Source: Oscillospiraceae bacterium UBA6370 (lineage in GTDB: Bacteria; Bacillota; Clostridia; Oscillospirales; Oscillospiraceae). Taken from it: DNA of 22,029 nt. How positions within the stretch are numbered: the first letter of the stretch is position 1; each line of letters starts with the position of its first letter. Positions 6,391-13,533 of this stretch are shown piece by piece. Below the pieces are notes generated by a model. That model saw only the letters and a list, made by a program, of their open reading frames with translations. It did no database searches and was not told the origin of the DNA. A program made the position numbers and the translations under genes. The DNA is taken from NCBI GenBank assembly GCA_002437735.1, contig DJRC01000025.1, positions 1 to 22,029 of the forward strand, read 5' to 3'.

Positions 6391-7722
6391 TTAGGCCTTC
6401 TTTTTGCCGTCAACGGCGATGAAGAAGAAGGAGCTGACAGCCAGCAGGAACGGGTAGAACAGATTCGGAATGATCTCAAACGCGGAGACCTGATACCCCA
6501 GCTCGTGCGCCGCGGCGATGGCGACGAGCATCTGCGCGCCGTAGGGGATGATGCCCTGGAAGATGCAGGAGAAGGTATCGAGGATCGACGCCGCCTTGCG
6601 CGGCGTGATGCCGTATTCCTCGCTCATTTCCTTTGCGATGGGATTCGCCATCACGATGGCGACGGTGTTGTTCGCGGTGGCAATGTCCATCGCGCCGACG
6701 AGCAGACCCATGCCGATCTGTCCGCCGCGCTTGCCGCGGAACGCTTTTCTGATCCAGCCCAGCAGCGCCTCAAAGCCGCCGTATTCGCGGATGAGGGCGC
6801 AGATGGCGGAGACAAGGATGGCGACCATCGCCGTTTCAAACATACCGGCGGCGCCGCTGCCCATGTTCTCCAGCAGCGCCTTGACCGCAAGCACGCCCGT
6901 CTGTCCGGTCGCGCCGGTGGCAAGCACGATAACGGCCCCGGACACAATGCCGATGAGCAGCACCACGAACACGTTGATGCCGATAATGCCGCCGACAAGC
7001 ACCAGCACATAGGGGATGATCTGGATCAGGTGATAGCCGGGGATCTCCGCCGGAACGACGACGGCGTTCAGCGTCAGCACGAGGATGAGCACAAGCGTCG
7101 CGAGCGCCGCAGGCAAAGCGATGTGGAAGTTCTCGCGGAACTTGTCCTTCATCGCGCAGCCCTGTCCGTTGCAGGCGGCGATGGTGGTGTCGGAAATGAA
7201 GCTCAGGTTGTCGCCGAACATCGCCCCGCCCATGACCGAGCCGATGCACAGCGGCAGGGAATAGCCGCTTGCCGCAGCGATGGGGATGGCGATGGGCGTG
7301 ATGAGCGTGATGGTGCCGACGCTCGTGCCCATGGCGGTGGAGACGAAGCAGCTGACGACGAACAGCACCGCCACGGCGAACTTGGACGGGATGATCGAGA
7401 GCATGAAATACGCCACGCTCTCCGCGCTCGAGCGGCCCACCACGCCGACGAAGATACCGGCGGCAAGGAAGATGAGCAGCATCGTCACGATGTTCTTATC
7501 GCCGATGCCCTGTCCCATCAGCGTGAGCTTGTCGTCAAAGCTCAGCGCACGGTTCTGGCAGCACGCCGTCAGCAGCGCGACAAGAAAGATGACTACAATA
7601 GGGATGGAATAAAAGCCCATCGGGATCTTGAGCACATACTCAAAGATAAGTCCCAGCCCCAGATAAAGGAACAGGAACACAAGGATCGGCAGCAGCGCTG
7701 CGGGATTGGCTTTCTTCTGCAT
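6391..7722 (-). CDS. nhaC: NhaC-family Na+/H+ antiporter
   Basis: This 443-residue integral membrane protein has about 11-12 hydrophobic segments. NhaC-type antiporters exchange Na+ for H+ across the cytoplasmic membrane; some relatives exchange organic acids instead. Recognition rests on two conserved stretches: STAMGTSVGTITLITPIAIP, and GGAMFGDNLSFISDTTIAA in mid-protein. A third, DIATANNTVAIVMANPIAKE, is in the second half. I chose ATG 7722 (MQKKANPAALLP). AGGAAGG lies about 11 nt upstream, a slightly long gap. The ATG at 7755 would add 11 charged residues but has a poor RBS. The gene is 67 nt after a nitroreductase gene and 3 nt before the HAD-IIA gene. Substrate specificity is not certain. 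Confidence 0.87.
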   Translation of the reverse strand: MQKKANPAALLPILVFLFLYLGLGLIFEYVLKIPMGFYSIPIVVIFLVALLTACCQNRALSFDDKLTLMGQGIGDKNIVTMLLIFLAAGIFVGVVGRSSAESVAYFMLSIIPSKFAVAVLFVVSCFVSTAMGTSVGTITLITPIAIPIAAASGYSLPLCIGSVMGGAMFGDNLSFISDTTIAACNGQGCAMKDKFRENFHIALPAALATLVLILVLTLNAVVVPAEIPGYHLIQIIPYVLVLVGGIIGINVFVVLLIGIVSGAVIVLATGATGQTGVLAVKALLENMGSGAAGMFETAMVAILVSAICALIREYGGFEALLGWIRKAFRGKRGGQIGMGLLVGAMDIATANNTVAIVMANPIAKEMSEEYGITPRKAASILDTFSCIFQGIIPYGAQMLVAIAAAHELGYQVSAFEIIPNLFYPFLLAVSSFFFIAVDGKKKA

Positions 7723-7789
7723 AGTGATTTTTTCCTTCCTAATTTTCTCTCTCATGGATTCTAACGCACCCGCGTGCGGAAACGGCGGC

Positions 7790-8467
7790 TCACTCCGCCC
7801 AGCGGAAGCTTTCGCGGCCCGCGCCGAGCTGGAAATGGTATTTGGCGATGCCGAGGTCCACATGGCTGTAGCTGCCGCCCCGGCTCTCCGCCCGAACGGT
7901 GTCGTCCGGCTGGAGCGTGAAGCGGAAACGCTGCTGGTTCATCGCCGTAGGCGCGAGCAGCGCCGCCTTGAGGCCGCGGCCGAACCACTCGGGCAGCGCG
8001 CGGTCGGCGCGGTATACTTCGCGCATCGGGCGGCTCTCATGCGCCTCGCCCTGCTCGGCCCCATAGCCGAACGCGATCACACACACGAGCCGCTCGTCCG
8101 GTGCGAGCACATAGCTCCTACGCGCGACCGCTTTTGAAAAGGTCAGGCCCACCCAGCAGGTGTTGAGCCCCAGCGTCTGCGCGAGCAGCACAAGGCGCTC
8201 GCCAAACCAGCCGGCGCGCTCGTCAAGATCCTTCGCGCGCTTTCCGGCAAGCACGATGTAGTTGCACACGCCGCGGAACTTTCCGTAGTGCGCAAAAAAG
8301 CCGCGGAACGCCATCGGCTCATTCATCACAAGCTGAATGTGCAGCCCGCCCTCGGCGTTGCACGCGCGGATCTCCGCGCGCAGCGCGTCGGCAAGCGCCG
8401 GCTCGACCGGCTTTGTCAAATAGGTGCGCACGCTGTGGCGTGCGGCGATCGCCTCCTGCACGGTCAT
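7790..8467 (-). CDS. Nitroreductase-family flavoprotein
   Basis: This 225-residue FMN-dependent oxidoreductase fold starts AIAARHSVRTY, where the Arg-His-Ser-Val-Arg stretch is the usual phosphate/FMN-binding start of the family. The middle has ERLVLLAQTLGLNTCWVGL, the typical dimer/flavin-binding helix. The end, with APTAMNQQRFRF and DLGIAKYHFQL, resembles the TM1586-type subgroup. Such enzymes reduce nitro compounds, quinones or unsaturated carbonyls with NAD(P)H, and the physiological substrate is unknown. AGGAGGG lies 8 nt before the ATG. It has its own extended -10 promoter and is probably the first gene of a unit running into nhaC and the HAD-IIA gene, although the 67-nt gap could hold a second start. 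Confidence 0.88.
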   Translation of the reverse strand: MTVQEAIAARHSVRTYLTKPVEPALADALRAEIRACNAEGGLHIQLVMNEPMAFRGFFAHYGKFRGVCNYIVLAGKRAKDLDERAGWFGERLVLLAQTLGLNTCWVGLTFSKAVARRSYVLAPDERLVCVIAFGYGAEQGEAHESRPMREVYRADRALPEWFGRGLKAALLAPTAMNQQRFRFTLQPDDTVRAESRGGSYSHVDLGIAKYHFQLGAGRESFRWAE

Positions 8468-8509
8468 GAAACATCCCTCCTATTCCCATATCCAATCAAC
8501 TGAATGTAC

Positions 8510-8515
8510 ATTGTA
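8510..8515 (-). promoter_or_regulatory. Extended -10 promoter of the nitroreductase gene
   Basis: Minus-strand TGA-TACAAT (-10 at 8515-8510, 5 of 6). No good -35 is visible at 16-18 bp, so the TGn extension would carry recognition. The start would be near 8503, about 35 nt before the ATG. Confidence 0.55.
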
Positions 8516-8581
8516 TCACAGGAATTTTAGAAAGAACAGCCATATTTTGAACTTTTTTCAATTTTCCGCTCCTTGAGGGCG

Positions 8582-8615
8582 AAAAAGGAGGCCGCCGCGT
8601 CTGCGGCAGCCTCCT
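8582..8615 (-). terminator. Terminator of the regulator-kinase operon
   Basis: The arms at 8615-8603 and 8598-8586 pair over 13 positions with one mismatch around loop AGAC, followed on the minus strand by TTTTT. It lies 3 nt after the kinase stop codon. Confidence 0.85.
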
Positions 8616-8618
8616 GCG

Positions 8619-9920
8619 TCAGTCTTTGGTTTTCGCCGCCGCTTTGACCGGCAGCATGAGCTGCATGGAAAAGATGCCGCCCCGCGCGCGGAACTCGCAC
8701 AGTCCGCCGCGTCGCTCGGCGATCGTCTGGATGCTGCGACAGCCGTAGCCGTGGCCCGCGCGGTCGGAGACCGGCAGACCGTCGCGCAGGACAAGGCCCT
8801 CGGCACAAGGATTCTGCACCTCGATGAGCAGCTTGCCCAACCGCACGCCGCAGTAAAGCGTCACCCAGCGGTCTGCCTCCGGCTGATCGGACACAGCGCG
8901 CAGCGCGTTCTCCAGCGCGTTGGAGAGCACGGCGCACAGCTCCGTGTCGGAGACCGACAGCTCGCGCGGGAGCTTCGCGTCCACCTCCAGCCGAACGCCC
9001 ATGTGCTGCGCCTTTCCGGCGAAGGAGGAGCAGAGCAGATTCACTAGCTCGTTGTCGCAGTAGCGCTTGGGCGCGATGCGCTCAATATCCGAGCGCACCT
9101 TGCGGATATATTCCTCCGCCTGCTGCGGCTTTCCCGCCGCCAGAAAGCCGTCGATGGCGTTGAGGTGGTGGCGCATATCGTGCTGGTAGACGGCGGTCTG
9201 CACCTCGGCCCGGCGCAGCGCATCCACCTCGATCTGCGACTGTTTCAAGCCGGCCTCGAGCATGGTGCTCTGCATCTCTGCCTGTGCGCGGCGGCTGCTC
9301 TGGGCATGGTAGGCCGTGAGGAACATAACATAAAAGATGATGAGCGCCGTCGGCAGGAACTCGTTGATCGCCCCGTAGCCGCGGTAGAGCGCGTCGGAAT
9401 AGACGACCGTGGCGTAATCAAAGAAATAATACGCCGCCGGCAGGCTGCCGAACAAAAGCAGCGACTGCGGCGAGGCCATCATAGCCGCGTGGGCCGGACG
9501 GACGAAAAAACGGTAGAGCAGATAAAACAGCGGCCCGATCACCAGCATATAGCAGATCTCGCCGATCAGCTCGGAGCGGGTAAGCGCCGTGACCACCAGG
9601 TCCACCCAGCGCGGGAGCTGGCAGCAGAGGTAGGCGGTGCAGACGCTCACCAGCGCCACGCCGATCCTTTTCTTCAGAATGAAGATCAGGATGAGCGCCA
9701 GCGGCAAATGGACGATGAGCGGGTAGAGCCGCCGTGCCACGTCCACGCCCAGCGTCAGCCAGCATACGCTCTGGATCATTAGGAACAGCGGGCAGACGGC
9801 GAAAACGAGCGTTCTCTGCTTCGTATTCTCCCAGCCGCCGGAGATGAAGGTGCTGAGGAACAGACCGTAGAGCAGCACCAGTCCGTAGTTAAAAACGCCG
9901 AGCGCGGTCAATACGGACAT
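8619..9920 (-). CDS. AgrC-like GHKL-domain sensor histidine kinase
   Basis: This 433-residue membrane kinase is paired with the upstream LytTR regulator. The first ~200 residues hold about six hydrophobic segments, the sensing region typical of peptide-sensing AgrC/VirS-type kinases. A short coiled linker leads to the dimerisation box YQHDMRHHLN with phospho-accepting His247. The GHKL ATPase follows, with N-box LSNALENALRAV and glycine-rich GHGYGCRSI. The SpoOB-like HDMRHH box is typical of this class. ATG 9920 has GGAGGAG 7 nt upstream and lies 4 nt after the regulator stop, while the earlier in-frame ATG at 9944 would overlap the regulator. No AgrB or AgrD gene is nearby, so the signal is unknown. 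The terminator follows directly. Confidence 0.88.
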   Translation of the reverse strand: MSVLTALGVFNYGLVLLYGLFLSTFISGGWENTKQRTLVFAVCPLFLMIQSVCWLTLGVDVARRLYPLIVHLPLALILIFILKKRIGVALVSVCTAYLCCQLPRWVDLVVTALTRSELIGEICYMLVIGPLFYLLYRFFVRPAHAAMMASPQSLLLFGSLPAAYYFFDYATVVYSDALYRGYGAINEFLPTALIIFYVMFLTAYHAQSSRRAQAEMQSTMLEAGLKQSQIEVDALRRAEVQTAVYQHDMRHHLNAIDGFLAAGKPQQAEEYIRKVRSDIERIAPKRYCDNELVNLLCSSFAGKAQHMGVRLEVDAKLPRELSVSDTELCAVLSNALENALRAVSDQPEADRWVTLYCGVRLGKLLIEVQNPCAEGLVLRDGLPVSDRAGHGYGCRSIQTIAERRGGLCEFRARGGIFSMQLMLPVKAAAKTKD

Positions 9921-9924
9921 CGTC

Positions 9925-10644
9925 TCACTCCTCCCTCCGTTCAAACAGCAGCTTCATGTAGTCCTTTTGAAGCTGTGGGTACAAAAGACGTGAGACCGGC
10001 AGCTCGCGCCCCGAAAAGGTGCGCAGCCCGGCGGGCGAAAGCTCCTCGATCTGCAGCATATTGACAATGTAGGAGCGATGGATGCGCATGAATTCCGGCC
10101 GTGTAAGCAGCGTATCCTCGTATTCCTTCATTGAGCCGACGACCTCGCGCACCTGCCCGTCGGCAAGGTTAAAGTAGAGGTGCTTGTCGTTGACCTCAAC
10201 ATAGGTGAGCATGGAGAACGGCACGCGCACGATGGCGCCGCCGGTGCGAAGCGTGAGCGCCTCCTGCGGGCGGCGCTCGCGCAGCTCCAGCCGGTCAAGG
10301 ATGGGATAGAGCGTCTTGGCACGGATGGGCTTGAGCAGATATTCCAGCGCTTGGACGCTGTAGCTTTCATAGGCAAAGCCAGGGGACGAGGTGAGGAAGA
10401 TGATGTCCGCCGCCGTATCAAAGCCGCGGATCTCGCGCGCGGCATCCATGCCGTCCAGCCCGGGCATCATAATGTCGAGCAGGTACAGCGTGAAGCGCTC
10501 ATGGCGTGCCGCGTCCAGCAGCGCCGCCGCGCTGCGGAAGCTCTTCACGCGCACGGGCGTGCCGCGGTCCGTCTCCCACGCGCCGATCAGCTCCGTCAGG
10601 CTCCCGAGCTCCTCCGTCTGGTCGTCACAGACTGCGATGTACAT
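9925..10644 (-). CDS. AgrA/LytR-type response regulator with LytTR DNA-binding domain
   Basis: This 239-residue cytoplasmic transcription regulator has a receiver domain at about 1-120, with acidic pair D7/D8, phospho-acceptor D57 in LLDIMMPG and K near 106 in LLKPI. A LytTR DNA-binding domain follows at about 130-232, with the conserved FMRIHRSYIVN segment. It should be phosphorylated by the kinase encoded 4 nt downstream. The start has a GGGGGTGG RBS. An extended -10 promoter lies upstream, and just beyond it is a perfect 10-bp direct repeat with 22-bp period, the arrangement LytTR dimers bind. The likely targets are its own operon and the divergent SLH-protein genes. Confidence 0.92.
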   Translation of the reverse strand: MYIAVCDDQTEELGSLTELIGAWETDRGTPVRVKSFRSAAALLDAARHERFTLYLLDIMMPGLDGMDAAREIRGFDTAADIIFLTSSPGFAYESYSVQALEYLLKPIRAKTLYPILDRLELRERRPQEALTLRTGGAIVRVPFSMLTYVEVNDKHLYFNLADGQVREVVGSMKEYEDTLLTRPEFMRIHRSYIVNMLQIEELSPAGLRTFSGRELPVSRLLYPQLQKDYMKLLFERREE

Positions 10645-10678
10645 TCCACCACCCCCTTTCCTCGCTTGCTTTTCTCCT

Positions 10679-10707
10679 ATTGTAGCATACCCTTCTTTTT
10701 CTTTCCA
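10679..10707 (-). promoter_or_regulatory. Promoter of the regulator-kinase operon
   Basis: Minus-strand TGGAAA (10707-10702), 17-bp spacer, TACAAT (10684-10679), with TGC before the -10. The start is near 10672, about 28 nt before the regulator ATG. The direct repeat begins 11 bp beyond the -35. Confidence 0.6.
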
Positions 10708-10717
10708 GCATTATCTC

Positions 10718-10749
10718 ACATTTCAAGCCGCAAATCCATACATTTCAAG
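10718..10749 (+). promoter_or_regulatory. Putative LytTR operator: 10-bp perfect direct repeat, 12-bp gap
   Basis: ACATTTCAAG occurs at 10718-10727 and again at 10740-10749, exactly 22 bp apart, so both copies face the same side of the helix. This is close to the tandem-repeat sites of LytTR regulators (AgrA- and ComE-type, with ACA-n-TT cores about 12 bp apart). It sits between the two divergent promoters, about 10 bp from each -35 region, and beside a LytTR regulator gene. Confidence 0.7.
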
Positions 10750-10778
10750 TCACCGACCGTTCCGCGGATGGATTTTTT

Positions 10779-10787
10779 TGCTATGCT
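10779..10787 (+). promoter_or_regulatory. Extended -10 promoter of the first SLH gene
   Basis: TGC-TATGCT (-10 at 10782-10787). At the 17-bp position (10759-10764) the -35 is GTTCCG, which is poor. The direct repeat ends 9 bp upstream of it. A weak -35 with an adjacent operator suggests an activator-dependent promoter. The start would be near 10794, and the ~94-nt leader contains a GC-rich hairpin at about 10840-10862. Confidence 0.5.
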
Positions 10788-10887
10788 GTGAGCATCAGCG
10801 GCCTCCTGCGGGAAGGGCGCAAAAAGAGCAGACTGCGGCGGCGCCGCCTTTCGGCGCGCCCGCGCGGTCAATACGGAGGGAAGTCAA

Positions 10888-13458
10888 ATGAAGAAAAGGC
10901 TTTTGAGCGTCATACTGTGCCTTTGCATGACGCTCGCAATGCTGCCCGTCTCCGCTTCGGCGGCCGGCAAGAGCATCTCCTCGATCGCCGCGCCCAAGCT
11001 CACGCTGGACGAGGACCGGATGCCCATGCTGACGTCCGGACTCAGCAGCTCGGCGCATTGCACGGCGGCGTCCATCGTGTACGACACCCCCGGTCCGATC
11101 GACGACTACACCTGGTTCAGCGCGACCGTGACCTACACCGCCGACGACGGCTACAGCTTTGCGAGCGACCTCAAGGCCCGCTTCGGCTCGAAGTGCGCCT
11201 CCAAGCTCGTGAGCAGCAGCGGCTCGCAGGCGGTCGTGACCTACTACGCCTGGAGCCGGCTCGACAACAGCTCCGCCGTCACGCAGGGGATGAAGGACTA
11301 TTACAAGGCGCACGAGGGCGATACCGCCAACGGCCGCACGCCCATCGCCACCGGCAAGAAGTTCGACCCCATCGCCGAGCAGCACCCCGACGTCACCGGC
11401 TACCACACCGCGCGCGTATATAAGTACCCCGCCGTGGTGCGCAGCGCCGCGCTCGGCGACCTGTCGGAGACCGTTAAGATCTACGATCTGCACGCCGAGC
11501 AGCTCATCTCCGGCGTGACGGGGCAGTGGTATCTTGTCAGCTGCGGCAATAAGCTCGGCTTTGTTCCCGCTGCCTGCGTCACCGATGTGACGACCGGCGG
11601 CTCCTCCGGCAGCACGACCGGTAATACGACCGGCAGTACGACCGGCAGCGAAAATACCGGCGCATGGGCCGGTGCGCCCGGCGTGTGGAGGGTCAGCGAC
11701 TATTCGTTCGCGGGCGGCTCCGGTACAAAGGAGGACCCCTACCTCATTGCCACCGCTGACCAGCTCAACGCCGTGCGCCGCGGGATGGATAAGCACTACA
11801 AGCTCATTGCCGACATCGACCTGTCCTCCTGGGGCAACTGGACGCCCCTCGGCGGCAACCCTGCCTACGAGTACAACGGCCGCGACTGCGTCCGCTTCAC
11901 CGGCTCGCTCAACGGCAACGGCCATGTCATCTCCGGCATGACCATCGTGGATCACCGCGGGCAGCTCTACAACGAGGGCAGCTTTGTCCACCGCTGCTAC
12001 GGCCTGTTCAACAATGTCTGGAACGCCGAATTCACCTACGAGGCGCATCAGGATAAGCTCTACGAAAACGAATCGTACAACAACATCTGGGGTCTCGGCA
12101 TCGTGAACTACAACATTGATCTGAGCTATACGGAGATCGCCAACGATGTTCACATCGACATCGGCGCGCTGAGCGCGTTCATGTCCAACTCGCGTGTCTC
12201 TAACTGCTACGCCTCCGGCGGCAGCATCCGCGTGCAGCTCGGCGGCGGCGCGCCGCAGGTCTACATCGGCGGTCTGGTGTCCAACGTCGGCAACTCCGCC
12301 TTTGTGGACTGCTACAACACCTCGCCCATCACCGTCAACACCACCGACGGCGCGCGTGTCGGCGAAAAGCGCGTGCAGGCGGGCGGCATCATCAGCGGCA
12401 TGAGCTACTGCTGGATCTTCCGCTGCTTTAACACCGGCGACATCACCGTCCCCTTTGCCGACAGCATCGCTCTGGACGCGATGGCCTGCGGCATCGTTGA
12501 CACGCAGGACCACGGCGACCTGCCCGGTGTCTACGGCTACACGCGCACGGGCACCAGCTACCTCAAGGACTGCTACAACACCGGCAACATGACCGGCAAC
12601 ATGGCATTCGGACTTCTGGGCTACGCCTATGTGGACGTTTTTATTGAAAACTGTTACAGCGTGGGCGCGCTGAAGGTAGACTCCATGGCGGAAAAGGGCG
12701 GCACGGATTCGTCCTCGAACGACATCGCCTCCACCAGCGAGGGCTATAACTCCCTCAAGGGCAACCGCACGCACAACGGCGTCGGCGTCGTCTCCGGCGA
12801 TGCGTGGCAGTATTCCTCGAGGCTGGGACGCAAGGTGCTCAAGTCCCATCCCGAGGACGCGCTGGGCCTTGTCAAGCCCGCCGCGGCGACCGTCGGCGGC
12901 TTCGCCGACGTGAAGGCTGCCGACTACTGCGCCGACCCGGTGCTTTGGGCCATCAAAAAGGGCATCACCAACGGCACCACCTCCTACACCTTCTCGCCCA
13001 ACGTCAAGTGTTCCCGCGGTCATATCCTAACCTTCATCTGGCGCTCCCTCGGCTCACCGGAGCCCACCATCGCCAACCCCTACTCCGACGTGACGGCGAG
13101 CGACTGGTTCTATAAGAGCGCCCTTTGGGCCTACGAAAAGGGCTACTACACCGGCACCATCTTCGCCGGAAATACGGACTGCACCCGCGGCGAGGCCGTG
13201 ACCTATCTCTACAAGGGCGTCGGCGCCGACGCCATGGGGCAGTACCTCTCGGCGGGCTTCACCGACGTTCCCGCCTCCGCTCCCTACGCCAACGCGGTCA
13301 ACTGGGCTGTTTGGGCCAAGGTCACCAACGGCGTGAGCGCCAACAAATTCGGTCCGAACGAGACCTGCACCCGCGGTCAGATCGTCACCTTCCTGTGGCG
13401 CGCGCAGTATTACCGCGCACTGCTGGGCGACTGGGAATCCATACAGGATTTCATCTGA
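10888..13458 (+). CDS. Exported surface protein: SH3-like, GLUG-type beta-helix, three SLH domains
   Basis: This 856-residue secreted protein should bind the cell wall non-covalently. A signal peptide (about 1-25) ends near VSASAA. A bacterial SH3-like stretch lies at about 171-234. A Thr/Gly/Ser linker (about 234-258) follows. From about 276 comes the GTKEDPYLIATADQLNAV start of a GLUG-type repeat domain, running to about 640 with rungs such as NCYASG, DCYNTS, RCFNTG, DCYNTG and NCYSVG. Three SLH domains lie at about 669-725, 729-785 and 789-841, each with a CSRG/CTRG core. SLH domains normally bind pyruvylated wall polysaccharide. GGAGGG is 7 nt before the ATG. It heads a pair with the next SLH gene 75 nt downstream and diverges from the LytTR regulator. 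The ligand or substrate of the beta-helix is unknown. Confidence 0.9.
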   Translation: MKKRLLSVILCLCMTLAMLPVSASAAGKSISSIAAPKLTLDEDRMPMLTSGLSSSAHCTAASIVYDTPGPIDDYTWFSATVTYTADDGYSFASDLKARFGSKCASKLVSSSGSQAVVTYYAWSRLDNSSAVTQGMKDYYKAHEGDTANGRTPIATGKKFDPIAEQHPDVTGYHTARVYKYPAVVRSAALGDLSETVKIYDLHAEQLISGVTGQWYLVSCGNKLGFVPAACVTDVTTGGSSGSTTGNTTGSTTGSENTGAWAGAPGVWRVSDYSFAGGSGTKEDPYLIATADQLNAVRRGMDKHYKLIADIDLSSWGNWTPLGGNPAYEYNGRDCVRFTGSLNGNGHVISGMTIVDHRGQLYNEGSFVHRCYGLFNNVWNAEFTYEAHQDKLYENESYNNIWGLGIVNYNIDLSYTEIANDVHIDIGALSAFMSNSRVSNCYASGGSIRVQLGGGAPQVYIGGLVSNVGNSAFVDCYNTSPITVNTTDGARVGEKRVQAGGIISGMSYCWIFRCFNTGDITVPFADSIALDAMACGIVDTQDHGDLPGVYGYTRTGTSYLKDCYNTGNMTGNMAFGLLGYAYVDVFIENCYSVGALKVDSMAEKGGTDSSSNDIASTSEGYNSLKGNRTHNGVGVVSGDAWQYSSRLGRKVLKSHPEDALGLVKPAAATVGGFADVKAADYCADPVLWAIKKGITNGTTSYTFSPNVKCSRGHILTFIWRSLGSPEPTIANPYSDVTASDWFYKSALWAYEKGYYTGTIFAGNTDCTRGEAVTYLYKGVGADAMGQYLSAGFTDVPASAPYANAVNWAVWAKVTNGVSANKFGPNETCTRGQIVTFLWRAQYYRALLGDWESIQDFI

Positions 13459-13533
13459 CCTGCGAACGCAGTCCCCGTCCCATTCCTTTATCGCGTCTGC
13501 CATTCATATAAACCATTCTTACAGGAGGGAACC

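Noticed and set aside
6505..7764. 419-codon open frame antisense to the NhaC-type gene
   Set aside because: The product is a His/Asp/Arg-rich low-complexity string, with no RBS or family features. The opposite strand encodes an unmistakable membrane antiporter.
8619..10644. A complete agr-type quorum-sensing locus
   Set aside because: Only the kinase and regulator are present. I found no AgrB-like protease or AgrD-like peptide frame in either neighbouring gap.
10795..13023. 742-codon open frame antisense to the first SLH gene
   Set aside because: It has no RBS. Its composition is the Val/Ala/Asp/Gly-rich shadow typical of GC-rich genes read antisense, while the sense frame has a signal peptide, GLUG repeats and SLH domains.
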